From the NCBI RefSeq assembly GCF_030295325.1, contig NZ_AP027059.1:372001-436000 (forward strand): a stretch of 64,000 nt of DNA, given 5' to 3'. A model generated the notes under the pieces. That model ran no database searches, was not told where the DNA came from, and saw nothing but the letters and a program-made list of their open reading frames with translations. Numbering within the stretch: the first letter of the stretch is position 1; every line of letters begins with the position of its first letter. The DNA is from Haliovirga abyssi (GTDB taxonomy: Bacteria; Fusobacteriota; Fusobacteriia; Fusobacteriales; Haliovirgaceae). A program made the position numbers and the translations under genes. Of the stretch, positions 19,148-28,117 are shown piece by piece.

Positions 19148-20137
19148 ATGAAAAGAAATAGAGGATATATATTAATATTAATTTTATGGATAATTGTTAT
19201 TTCTAATATTATATTTTTATCTATGTATAATTCTATTTTGTTGGAAAATAAAATATCTTTAAATTATATGAATAAAAAAGAGAATAATCAAATTTTTTTA
19301 TCAGGTTTAAATTATGCTATAGCAATTCTAAAATCAGATGATAATAATTTTGATTCTTTAAATGAAAAATGGGCAAAAAAAAAGAGGTTAAACTATTCTG
19401 AGTATTCATATGATGTATCTATTTCAGATCTTTCTAAGATTAATATTAATTATACTAATGTTAATATATTAAAAAATTTGAAATTTTGGAAAAAAGAGAG
19501 TTCAAAAAAACTGAAAGACAACAGGTTCTTAAAAAATAGTTATGAGATAAGTATGCTTTTTCCTAAAAACTTTAATTTTTTTACTATTTATGGGGAGTTT
19601 AATATTAATTTTGATTCTTTGGAATCTTTAAAGTTACTGCTAAAAAAACTAAAACTAAATGAAATGGATATTAAATATGCTATTACTTTAATTAGTAAAA
19701 ATAGAAGCAATAGCAATATAAAAGATTTAAAAGAGCTAAGAAAAATTTTAAAACCACTTCATTTAAGTGATTCTTTTTATGAAAAATTTGAAAAGTTTAT
19801 AACTTTTTCTGGAAATTTTAATATTAATACTATTTCAAAAGAAAATTTTGAACTATTATTTAAAAGTAATGCGTTATTACCTCTTTCATCATATAAAAAT
19901 AAAATATGGGATTTTAAATTGAATAACTCTATAGAAAAAATAAAAGATTTTGATAATAAATTTATAGTTCCGATTAAATATATTAATTTATTAGAATCTG
20001 TTTTTTCAGTTAGAACAAAATACTATTTAGTAAAAATTAATTACAATAATAATATTGCAACTGCTGTTTTGAGAAAAAAGAAAATTAAGGATAAAGAGTA
20101 TGAAATATCTATTTTAAATTATTATCAGGAAAAATAA
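19148..20137 (+). CDS. gspK: Type II secretion minor pseudopilin GspK
   Basis: A 329-residue protein with the GspK layout. A short basic leader (KRNRGY) is followed by a long hydrophobic helix (ILILILWIIVISNIIFL), residues NQIFLSGLNYAIAILKSD as in GspK (the A--AG---A---L motif), and a large C-terminal part with DIKYAITLISKNRSNS and FNINTISKENFELLF. GspK proteins cap the pseudopilus tip with GspI and GspJ. The glutamate at +5 of most pseudopilins is absent, which is normal for GspK. The other pseudopilin genes are in the operon at 27.6-36.2 kb, which lacks a gspK, so this is the missing component. AAGGAG lies 7 bases before the ATG. Confidence 0.8.
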   Translation: MKRNRGYILILILWIIVISNIIFLSMYNSILLENKISLNYMNKKENNQIFLSGLNYAIAILKSDDNNFDSLNEKWAKKKRLNYSEYSYDVSISDLSKININYTNVNILKNLKFWKKESSKKLKDNRFLKNSYEISMLFPKNFNFFTIYGEFNINFDSLESLKLLLKKLKLNEMDIKYAITLISKNRSNSNIKDLKELRKILKPLHLSDSFYEKFEKFITFSGNFNINTISKENFELLFKSNALLPLSSYKNKIWDFKLNNSIEKIKDFDNKFIVPIKYINLLESVFSVRTKYYLVKINYNNNIATAVLRKKKIKDKEYEISILNYYQEK

Positions 20138-20231
20138 TATATTTTTAATGTTTATCCTCATTATTATATGAATTGTTAATTTTATAATAAGTGAAGAGCT
20201 TTTTTTTAATTAAATTTAACTTTGTTTATTA

Positions 20232-20280
20232 AAACTAAAAAAGATGGCATTATTGCCATCTTTTTTAGTTTATTTTTTTT
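20232..20280. terminator. Bidirectional terminator between gspK and the LRR gene
   Basis: A perfect 18-bp stem (20232-20249 with 20254-20271) has a TTAT loop and A/T tracts on both sides, so it can serve both convergent genes. Its right arm overlaps the stop codon of the minus-strand gene. Confidence 0.93.
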
Positions 20281-21352
20281 GTATAAATGGAATATTATTA
20301 TCTTTTGCATATGTTTCTGCATAAGAACCTGCAAAACTTTTTATTGTTATATTTGGATTCCTTTCGAAAGCCCAAAAGCCAATAGAAGTAACAGAATTTC
20401 CCATAGTAACGTTAGTTAATTGGTTATCAGAAAAAGCTGAATATTTAATAGAAGTAACAGAGTTTCCAATATTAACGCTAGTTAATTTATTATTTGAAAA
20501 AACTTCTTCGTCAATAGAAGTAACAGAACTTCCAATAGTAACACTGGTTAATTGGTTGTGATAAAAAGCTTTTTTTCCAATAGAAGTAACAGAATTTCCT
20601 ATAATAACATTTATTAATTGATTATTAGAAAAAGCAGCTTTTCCAATAGAAATAACTGAATCTGGTATATTAACACTAGTTAATTGATTGTGATAAAAAG
20701 CAGAATCTCCAATAGAAACAACTGAATTAGGAATAATAATATTATGTAATTGGTTATAATAAAAAGCTCCTTTTCCAATAGAAGTAACAGAATTTCCAAT
20801 AAAAACATTAGTTAATTGATTATTAGAAAAAGCTTCTTTTCCAATAGAAATAACTGAATCTGGTATATTAACACTGGTTAATTTCTTATCAAAAAAAGCT
20901 AAATTTCCAATAGAAGTAACAGGAATACCATCTATTTTATTAGGAATAAAAATTGATGTATCAGTTCCAATATATTCTGTTATAGTAATTTTATTGTTGT
21001 TATTTTCATATTTAAACTCCTTGCTATCGGTAGCTTTTAAATATTGAATATCAAAAGAGGTAGTTTTACTATTAAAATTAATAGTTAAAGTTTGTTTTCC
21101 AAGAATATCAGAATGAAAACCAGTAATATTATTATTAGTAATATTAATAACTTTAGTTGTTTTATCAGAATAAACTCCAGTAACCTCCAATCCACTAAGA
21201 TTTAATTGTTCTCCTTGAAGATAATTAAGTTTATTAGCAGGATGTGTAATCGTAATTTCATTTAAAGAATCCTTTTTGATTTGTGTGTTTTTAGAAAATC
21301 CTGTAAATATGAACGAACTTAAAATAGCTAATACTGTAAAAATTTTTTTCAT
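20270..21352 (-). CDS. BspA-like leucine-rich repeat surface protein with Ig-like domain
   Basis: A 360-residue exported protein. The signal peptide (residues 1-20) is followed by a bacterial Ig-like (Big_3-type) domain at about 33-102 (LNYLQGEQLNLSGLEVTGVY, then YSDKTTKVI). Eight LRR_5 (BspA/TpLRR) repeats of 22 residues run from about 145 to 335, each like LTSVNIPDSVISIGKEAF. A final GSYAETYAKDNNIPF cap is common in this family. Such proteins bind host or matrix molecules or other bacteria; the target here is unknown. The repeats are also close at the DNA level, so unit number may vary between strains. GGGAGAG lies before the ATG. Confidence 0.92.
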   Translation of the reverse strand: MKKIFTVLAILSSFIFTGFSKNTQIKKDSLNEITITHPANKLNYLQGEQLNLSGLEVTGVYSDKTTKVINITNNNITGFHSDILGKQTLTINFNSKTTSFDIQYLKATDSKEFKYENNNNKITITEYIGTDTSIFIPNKIDGIPVTSIGNLAFFDKKLTSVNIPDSVISIGKEAFSNNQLTNVFIGNSVTSIGKGAFYYNQLHNIIIPNSVVSIGDSAFYHNQLTSVNIPDSVISIGKAAFSNNQLINVIIGNSVTSIGKKAFYHNQLTSVTIGSSVTSIDEEVFSNNKLTSVNIGNSVTSIKYSAFSDNQLTNVTMGNSVTSIGFWAFERNPNITIKSFAGSYAETYAKDNNIPFIQKK

Positions 21353-21564
21353 TTTTGCACTCTCCCTATGATGTTTTAGATTTTAAAATTTTTTTAAAAT
21401 TAATTTAAAAAAATTTTAGAAAGATATTATACACTATTTTTTAATATTTTAAAAGATAAAAAATATTTTTTTTTAGTCATAAATAATAATAAAAACAACA
21501 ACTACTTCGCTTTAGGTTAGAGCATAGATTAACCTTAGAAGATAAAAAAATAACCAGTATCTTG

Positions 21565-21593
21565 TTGACAAAACAGAAAAAAAGAGATATACT
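21565..21593 (+). promoter_or_regulatory. Strong sigma-70 promoter reading toward the chitinase
   Basis: TTGACA (21565-21570), a 17-base spacer and TATACT (21588-21593). The -10 starts an imperfect palindrome TATACTAC-TAGAA-GTGGTATA (21588-21608), placed where a repressor could bind. Confidence 0.75.
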
Positions 21594-21809
21594 ACTAGAA
21601 GTGGTATATACAATATAATGATAAGTGAACATATTCTGTGAATGCGAAATTTCAAATTAAATTAAAAAAACAAAATTAATATAAAAAATAGAATGAAAGA
21701 TTATTTTAGAATTCAATTACATAAAGGATAGTTTTATACTTTTTTCAAAAATTAGATTAATAAAATTATAATTTTGGAGTCTATTCATATTATATAATAA
21801 TTTTTTAGA

Positions 21810-21902
21810 GAGATAAAAGAGTAGCTTTGGAAAGTCAAAGCTCTCCGAATACTTTTTAAAAATAATAAAGTAAAAAAGATTTCTCTGGAGAGTTAGAGGA
21901 GA
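21810..21902 (+). ncRNA. Possible structured leader RNA of the chitinase transcript
   Basis: Hairpin 1 has a stem AGCTTTG/CAAAGCT with a GAAAGT loop, extended by GAG/CTC, then TACTTTTT. Hairpin 2 has arms ATTTCTC and GAGAAAT enclosing TGGAGAGTTAGAG. I cannot match it to a known riboswitch. Confidence 0.35.
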
Positions 21903-21952
21903 AATTGGAGGTGATTATAGTGCGGCAATTCTAACTATATATAGGAAATTTA

Positions 21953-22051
21953 GGAATGGCTTAAAAATAATCTTCTGATTTTATTATAAAATACGCAACG
22001 ATTTAAGCGTTTTTATAACAAAATACAATAAACTTATTTTTTAAACGTTCC
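21953..22051 (+). repeat. Family A palindromic element in the chitinase leader
   Basis: Left end GGAATGGCTTAAAAATAA, right end TTATTTTTTAAACGTTCC. The core has TTTATTATAAAATACGC and AAGCGTTTTTATAACAAAA. Confidence 0.88.
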
Positions 22052-22104
22052 TTAAAATGTTAGATGCTTTATAAGGGTATGTAAGAAAAAAAGGAGGGAA
22101 AAGA

Positions 22105-25100
22105 ATGAGTAGATGTTGGAAAGAGTTGGTGAAACTATTATTGTTTACAATTATAATAGTACCAATAACAGCTCAAAATGGAACTGTTTCAGACGTTAAA
22201 AATGATGGTATGCAGAGAAGAATTATAGGGTATTTTTCAGAGTGGCGACCTAATGATTACACAGTAGCGGATATACCATGGGGAAAAATTACCCATATAA
22301 ATTATGCTTTTGCAAAAGTAAATTCAGAAACTAATAAAATAGATTTTTGTAATAAAAAAGATGCTATAGAATTAGATTTTCCAGGGCAAGATTTAACATT
22401 GCCATACAAAGGACATTTTAATTTATTGACAGTTTATAAAAGAAAGTATCCTAAAGTAAAAACTTTAATATCGGTAGGAGGTTGGGCAGCTGCAAAAGGA
22501 TTTTATACAATGAGTGAAACAGAATTAGGAAGAGAAACTTTTGCAGATAGTGCAGTAGAATTTATAAGAAAATATGGATTTGATGGAGTTGATATTGATT
22601 ATGAATATCCAACAGCAACTGTTGGAGCTGGAAATCCAGATGATTTTGATGTAGCAGAACCAAGAAGAAAAACTTTATATCAAGATTATGTTAAGTTAAT
22701 GAAAGTGTTGAGAGAAAAGCTTGATGTTGCAGGTCAAAATGATAATAAACATTACTTATTGACAATTGCAGCTCCTGCATCATCTTGGATTTTAGGTGGA
22801 ATGGGATTAGGAGATTATGCTCAATATTTAGATTTTATAAATATAATGAGTTATGATTTTCATGGTTCTTGGAATGGATATGTAGGGAATAATTCAGCTC
22901 TATTACCAGATGATAGAGATCTAGAAACAAAACCATTAGGGACTCCAGTTTTAAATATAGATTGGTCATATAGATATTTTAGAGGTGTAGTACCACCATC
23001 AAAAATAAATATAGGAATACCTTATTATACTCGTGGTTGGAAAAATGTTCAAGGTGGTATAGATGGGCATGGATTATATGGAACTGCTAAATTAGGCTCA
23101 GGAGGAGATGGAGCTGTAGGAATAGACAATGTTTGGCATGACTTTGATAAAGATGGTAAAGAGCTGCCAGGTGGTGGAAATCCTTTATGGCATGTTAAAA
23201 ATCTATTAGCAGGAAGACATGATTTTAGTTATATTGATCATCCTGTATTTGGAGGATTTGATCCGAATTATCAAGGAAATTACATTAGGTATTGGGATGA
23301 TGTATCAAAAGTTCCATATGTGTGGAATGATGCGAAAAAAGTATTCTTATCATTTGAAGATGAGCAGTCTTTAAAAGAAAAAATCAACTATATCATTAAT
23401 AAAGGTCTCGGTGGAATGATGATATGGGAGCTTGCAGGGGATTTTTCTAAAAAGGCAGATGGAGAATATTATATTGGAGATACAATGACATCTCTTGCTT
23501 ATAATATGTTGAAAAATGCTCCAGCTCCAGATAATAGAATGTATACAATAGATATGCCTCAAAAAATAATGAATTTTGAAATTAAATTTTCATATAAATA
23601 TGATCATCCAAATGCAACTTATGAGTTTTCTATTGTAAATCATACAGATAAAACAATAGATAAGGGTTGGGTTTTAGAATTTAATATGCCTACAACAACT
23701 ACAATGAGTGAAGGAACTTGGAGTGGGTTAAAAGTAAAAGAGATTGGAAGAGGATATGATTATGTTAGATACAGAGTTATTGGAGATGCTTGGGGGACAG
23801 AGATTCAACCTAATGGTACATATACATTTACAGGTATGTCAAAACTTTGTTTTGCAGGAGGACCAAAAGCTGTAACATTAAACGGCTTTGCTTCAAGTTA
23901 CGAAATTACAATAAAAGATACAGATGGAGATGGTTTATCTGATAATATAGAAGCAAAATTAGGAACAGATCCTAAGAAAAAAGATACAGATGGAGATGGA
24001 TATACAGATAAAGAGGAATATGATAATGGAACTAATTCATTAGATCCAAATGATCCTAAATATTTTAATGTAACAATTTTATCAGTTGATGATAATGGAA
24101 ATAGAATTGGAAAAGCACAATATGAAATTAAATCAGGAGAAAAATTTACTGTAAATGCATTATCTATTATTACAGATCCTAGTTTGAGTTTTGTAAAATG
24201 GGATAATAATTCAACTAATTCAGAAAGAGAAATTACAGTATTAAAAAATACAACATTAACAGCTACATTTAAAACAGTGATAATAAATTATATTAATATT
24301 ATTACAGAAGCCCACGATAGGAATGGAAATGTAATAGGAACAGTTACTAAAAAAGTTAAAGCTAACGAAACAGTAAAAATAGATATAAAAGATTTAAAAA
24401 TAAATTCAGAGTATAGTTTTATAAAATGGGAAGATGGAACATTATCAAGTATAAGAGATGTTAAATCTGACAAAGATTTGAAAATTGTTGTTTTATTTAA
24501 AAAATCTGATTCAGGAAATAGTGGGAATAATAATAAAAAAAGAATAGTAGCTTATTTTCCAGAATGGGGAATATATTCTGGGCATAATAATTATACACCA
24601 GCAGATATACCGTGGGATAAAGTTACTCATATAAATTATGCTTTTGCAACAATAAAAAATGGAGAAATAGCAGTATTTGATGATTGGGCAGCAACAGGAG
24701 TAAGTTTAGGAGAAGCTTGGGATTCACCTTATAAAGGGTGTCTAGGTCAATTTAAAAAGCTAAAGAAACTACATCCTAAAACAAAAACTATGATTTCAAT
24801 AGGAGGATGGTCTCAATCTGCAAATTTCCATTTTGTAGCAGCAACAGCAGAATCAAGGGAAAAGTTTGCAGATAGTGTTGTGAAATTTATAAGAAAATGG
24901 GATTTTGATGGTGTAGATATTGATTGGGAATATCCAACATTTAAAAGAGAACCAGATAAAACTGATAATCCTAACGATCAAGGTACACCATATGCAGATG
25001 ATACTGAAAAAGAGACATTTACTCTATTGTTGAAGAGCTTGAGGACAACTTTAGATAAAGCTGGATTAACAGATAATAAGCATTATGAATTATCTGCAGC

Positions 25101-27438
25101 AGTTGGATGTGGAAAAGATAAAATAGAGAAAACTGAACCTGCTAAATATTCTAAATATTTAGATTTTATAAATATAATGACATATGATATTCATGGTGCT
25201 TGGGATAAAGTTACAGGACATCAATCTCCATTATATGCAAATCTATATGCACCATACAGTGATTTAATAAAACAATATTATAATGTAGATGCTTCTATGA
25301 ATCTTTTTGCAGGGTATGGAATACCAAAGAGTAAATTATTAGTTGGCTCTCCATATTATTCTAGAGGGTGGAAAGGTGTAAAAGATGATGGTCCAATAGA
25401 TAGTTTGCCTGGATTATATGCAACTGCAACAGGAGGAGCAAAAGGGACTTGGGATGGAGGAGTGCCAGGAGGAATGAATCCATTTTATTATATAAAATCA
25501 ACATTAGAAAAAGATAATTCATTTAAAAAATACAGAGATCCTTGGACAAAAATGCCTTATTTATATAGCAAATCAAAAGGGGAAATGTATACATATGAAG
25601 ATGAAGAATCTTTGCAGACAAGAGTAGATTATGTAAAAGATAATGGGTATGGTGGAATAATTTTCTGGGAGCTATCAGGAGATTATCCATCTAAAGGAGG
25701 AACAACTCTTACAGATATAATTTATAATGGATTTAAAGATAATACACCAGTAGAAAAAGTAAAAATAATAGTGAAAACATCAATAGATGGAGTTTTAAGT
25801 GTAGTAAAAAGTGAAGATGTAATAAAAAATTCTGATTATGTTATAGATGCAGGGAAATTATCAGACATGGAATTTATAAAATGGGAAGATAATTCAACAA
25901 ATGCAGTTAGAACATTAAAAGCGGATAGTGATAAAGAGTTGATAGCATATTATAAAAAAGTAGTTGTACCTGAAAAAGTAAAATTAACATTAAAGGCAAT
26001 AGATGAAAAAGGAACACTATTAAAAACAGAAACAGTAGATGTAGTAAAAGATGCAGATTATACAGCAGATGCAAAACAACTGTCTGATTTAGAATTTGTA
26101 AAATGGTCAGATGGAGAAACATCTGCAGTTAGAGTAATAAAAGTATCTTCGGATATGGTATTGACAGCTGAATTTAAAAAAGTAGAAAATAATACAAATT
26201 ATCCAGCTTGGGATTCTAATACAATATATTTAAAAGATGATAAAGTGGTACATAATGAAAAAATATGGCAGGCAAAATGGTGGAATAAAGGCAATGAGCC
26301 AGGAACAACACAATGGGGACCTTGGGAAGATTTAGGAGAAGCCTCAAATAATGGAGGAGATTCTGGGAATACAGGAGGAAATACAGGAGGAAATACAGCT
26401 ACTATTCCTTGGCCAACAACTGTAGGAGAAAAAGTGATTTTTACAGATAAAGAGATAAAAGCAACATTTGGAGAAATTTCTCCAAACACATATCCTGATA
26501 AAGTTGGAGAAAAAGTACAAGAGTTAATGAGCAAAAGTGAATATGAAAATATTTTTCCATATAGATATGGTTCTACTAAATGGAATGAATTTAATAATAA
26601 ATCAGAACAAGAATATTATTCATATGAAAATTTAATAAGTGCTTTAAAAGAGTTATCAAGATTTATGTTAAGAGTAGAAACTAAAAAATATACTAACAGA
26701 GTATTTAGATTGGATAAAATAACTAAAGAGGTTACTTTATTAAAAGAAGATAAAGACTTTAATGGAGATTGGCTTCAAAATGTAAATCCAATAATAGATA
26801 CAGCGGATTATGGTAAATTTTTGAATGAGGGTACAATGGAGGAGAGAAAAAGAGATTTAGCTGCATTTTTAGCAAATATATCTCATGAAACAACAGGTGG
26901 TTGGAAAACTGCACCAGGAGGACCTCAATCTTGGGGATTATATTATAAAGAAGAGATGAATCATGACGATAATAGTGTTGGTGGATATGTAGCAGCAAGT
27001 GAAGAATATCCAGCACAAGATGGGCAGTCTTATCACGGAAGAGGACCTATTCAACTTAGTTATAATTATAACTATGGATATATGAGTCAAATAATATATG
27101 GAGATAAAATGGTTCTTTTGAAAAATCCAAAACTTGTATCTCATAATGGAAAATTAGGATTTATGACAGGTATATGGTTTTGGATGACACCACAAAATCC
27201 TAAACCATCTTGTCATGATGTAATGGTGGGGAATTGGATTCCTACAGCAGAAGATTTAGCTGAAAATAGAAAACCTGGTTTTGGAGTTACTATAAATGTG
27301 ATAAATGGAGGACTTGAAGCAGGAAAGCCTCATGATTCAAGAGTAGATGATAGAATAGCATTTTATGAAAAAATAACAGAAGCTTTAGGAGTTACTCCTG
27401 GAGATAATATAGACTGTTATACTCAAAAAAGATTTTGA
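22105..27438 (+). CDS. Giant multidomain chitinase: GH18-CBM-TSP3-GH18-CBM5/12-GH19
   Basis: A 1777-residue secreted chitin hydrolase with a Sec signal peptide (residues ~1-24, ending PITAQ). Domains in order: GH18 (~38-485) with FDGVDIDYE at 159-167 and catalytic E167; a CBM2-like beta domain (~495-603); calcium-binding thrombospondin type 3-like repeats (DTDGDGLSD at 605, DTDGDGYTD after it, to ~650); two InlB B-repeat-like modules (~655-800, each ending in a F-KW motif and E-I-V/T-A-F); a second GH18 (~812-1210) with FDGVDIDWE at 934-942 and catalytic E942; two more InlB-like modules (~1218-1360); a CBM5/12 chitin-binding module (~1367-1410, aromatic residues in YPAWDSNTIY and WQAKWWNKG); a Gly/Asn linker; and a GH19 domain (~1435-1777) with HETTGGW (E1595), YYKEEMN and YHGRGPIQLSYNYNYG. 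All three catalytic domains look intact. GH18 retains and GH19 inverts configuration, so the enzyme may attack chitin in complementary ways. It ends at a terminator; the type II secretion operon follows. Confidence 0.95.
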   Translation: MSRCWKELVKLLLFTIIIVPITAQNGTVSDVKNDGMQRRIIGYFSEWRPNDYTVADIPWGKITHINYAFAKVNSETNKIDFCNKKDAIELDFPGQDLTLPYKGHFNLLTVYKRKYPKVKTLISVGGWAAAKGFYTMSETELGRETFADSAVEFIRKYGFDGVDIDYEYPTATVGAGNPDDFDVAEPRRKTLYQDYVKLMKVLREKLDVAGQNDNKHYLLTIAAPASSWILGGMGLGDYAQYLDFINIMSYDFHGSWNGYVGNNSALLPDDRDLETKPLGTPVLNIDWSYRYFRGVVPPSKINIGIPYYTRGWKNVQGGIDGHGLYGTAKLGSGGDGAVGIDNVWHDFDKDGKELPGGGNPLWHVKNLLAGRHDFSYIDHPVFGGFDPNYQGNYIRYWDDVSKVPYVWNDAKKVFLSFEDEQSLKEKINYIINKGLGGMMIWELAGDFSKKADGEYYIGDTMTSLAYNMLKNAPAPDNRMYTIDMPQKIMNFEIKFSYKYDHPNATYEFSIVNHTDKTIDKGWVLEFNMPTTTTMSEGTWSGLKVKEIGRGYDYVRYRVIGDAWGTEIQPNGTYTFTGMSKLCFAGGPKAVTLNGFASSYEITIKDTDGDGLSDNIEAKLGTDPKKKDTDGDGYTDKEEYDNGTNSLDPNDPKYFNVTILSVDDNGNRIGKAQYEIKSGEKFTVNALSIITDPSLSFVKWDNNSTNSEREITVLKNTTLTATFKTVIINYINIITEAHDRNGNVIGTVTKKVKANETVKIDIKDLKINSEYSFIKWEDGTLSSIRDVKSDKDLKIVVLFKKSDSGNSGNNNKKRIVAYFPEWGIYSGHNNYTPADIPWDKVTHINYAFATIKNGEIAVFDDWAATGVSLGEAWDSPYKGCLGQFKKLKKLHPKTKTMISIGGWSQSANFHFVAATAESREKFADSVVKFIRKWDFDGVDIDWEYPTFKREPDKTDNPNDQGTPYADDTEKETFTLLLKSLRTTLDKAGLTDNKHYELSAAVGCGKDKIEKTEPAKYSKYLDFINIMTYDIHGAWDKVTGHQSPLYANLYAPYSDLIKQYYNVDASMNLFAGYGIPKSKLLVGSPYYSRGWKGVKDDGPIDSLPGLYATATGGAKGTWDGGVPGGMNPFYYIKSTLEKDNSFKKYRDPWTKMPYLYSKSKGEMYTYEDEESLQTRVDYVKDNGYGGIIFWELSGDYPSKGGTTLTDIIYNGFKDNTPVEKVKIIVKTSIDGVLSVVKSEDVIKNSDYVIDAGKLSDMEFIKWEDNSTNAVRTLKADSDKELIAYYKKVVVPEKVKLTLKAIDEKGTLLKTETVDVVKDADYTADAKQLSDLEFVKWSDGETSAVRVIKVSSDMVLTAEFKKVENNTNYPAWDSNTIYLKDDKVVHNEKIWQAKWWNKGNEPGTTQWGPWEDLGEASNNGGDSGNTGGNTGGNTATIPWPTTVGEKVIFTDKEIKATFGEISPNTYPDKVGEKVQELMSKSEYENIFPYRYGSTKWNEFNNKSEQEYYSYENLISALKELSRFMLRVETKKYTNRVFRLDKITKEVTLLKEDKDFNGDWLQNVNPIIDTADYGKFLNEGTMEERKRDLAAFLANISHETTGGWKTAPGGPQSWGLYYKEEMNHDDNSVGGYVAASEEYPAQDGQSYHGRGPIQLSYNYNYGYMSQIIYGDKMVLLKNPKLVSHNGKLGFMTGIWFWMTPQNPKPSCHDVMVGNWIPTAEDLAENRKPGFGVTINVINGGLEAGKPHDSRVDDRIAFYEKITEALGVTPGDNIDCYTQKRF

Positions 27439-27456
27439 AAAATCAGATTATTCTTT

Positions 27457-27484
27457 AGCTGTCGGATATTCCGGCAGCTTTTTG
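27457..27484 (+). terminator. Rho-independent terminator after the chitinase
   Basis: AGCTGTCGG pairs with CCGGCAGCT across ATATT (27457-27479), followed by TTTTT. Confidence 0.92.
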
Positions 27485-27521
27485 AATAAATCATGAAAGT
27501 GTAAAAATATTTAGAAAAAAG

Positions 27522-27550
27522 TTGAAAATATGTTATAGAAATGGTAAAAT
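27522..27550 (+). promoter_or_regulatory. Promoter of the type II secretion operon
   Basis: TTGAAA (27522-27527), a 17-base spacer and TAAAAT (27545-27550), 52 bases before the gspC-like start. Confidence 0.6.
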
Positions 27551-27602
27551 TATATGGAAATAAAACATAAAAACTAAATGTGAATAGAATGAGGTGAAGG
27601 CC

Positions 27603-28103
27603 ATGAATAAATCCCAAATAAGAAAAATGAAAAAATACATATATATATTTATCTTACTTAGCATTTTAAATTTGATTATAGAGCTATCACCAATTAACAA
27701 AAGTAATGTATTAGATATAAAAAAAACTAAAGAAAATATAAAAAAAATTAAAAAAAAATTAGAAAATAAAACCGAAAATTTCAATATAAAAGCCATAAAT
27801 ATAAGTAGTGATAAAATTTTAATAAAAGATATAAAAAAAATAAAAGAAAATAATTTCTTTTTAAAAAGCACAAATATTAAAAATAAAAAAGAAGTACAAG
27901 AAGAATTAAAATTACCTCTAGATTTACTTGCAATATCAGAACAAGGAGATAAAAGTAAAATATTAGTTAGATATATGGGGCAAACATATATTTTAGGTGA
28001 AGGGGAAAAAATAGCTTCAAGATATAAAGTTAAAAAAATATCTGGAGACAAAGTTATATTTGAATATAACAATAGTGAATATATTATAAAATTTGAAAAA
28101 TAA
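27603..28103 (+). CDS. gspC: GspC-like inner-membrane component of the type II secretion system
   Basis: A 166-residue protein with a short cytoplasmic N-terminus, one membrane helix (~residues 9-27, YIYIFILLSILNLIIEL), a long lysine-rich periplasmic linker, and a C-terminal ~65-residue beta domain (LLAISEQGDKSKILVRYMGQ, then YILGEGEKI and VIFEYNNSEYIIKF). This matches the layout of the homology region of GspC/PilP proteins, which bind the secretin. It lacks a PDZ domain, so it is shorter than proteobacterial GspC. The frame opens at a GTG at 27594, but that lies inside GAGGTGA, the ribosome site for ATG 27603. Position at the head of the gsp operon supports the call; sequence similarity alone is weak. 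Confidence 0.65.
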   Translation: MNKSQIRKMKKYIYIFILLSILNLIIELSPINKSNVLDIKKTKENIKKIKKKLENKTENFNIKAINISSDKILIKDIKKIKENNFFLKSTNIKNKKEVQEELKLPLDLLAISEQGDKSKILVRYMGQTYILGEGEKIASRYKVKKISGDKVIFEYNNSEYIIKFEK

Positions 28104-28117
28104 TAAGGGTGGATAAT

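Larger units (their letters stand above)
21353..22104. other. 752-bp region between the LRR gene and the chitinase
   Basis: It holds a strong promoter (21565), an RNA-like leader with two hairpins (21810-21900), a GGAGGTG ribosome-like site followed by a 4-codon frame (GTG CGG CAA TTC TAA, 21919-21933), and a family A copy (21953-22051). The chitinase start lies ~54 bases after that element. Confidence 0.6.

Noticed and set aside
21870-21900. Glycine riboswitch-like CTCTGGAGAG in the chitinase leader
   Set aside because: The rest of the aptamer (the CTCTCAGG half and the GGAAA core in order) is missing, and a glycine switch makes little sense before a chitinase.
21900-21935. T-box antiterminator resemblance (GGAGGTG ... 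GCGGC)
   Set aside because: The conserved T-box sequence and a specifier stem are absent; the GGAGGTG is better read as a ribosome-like site.
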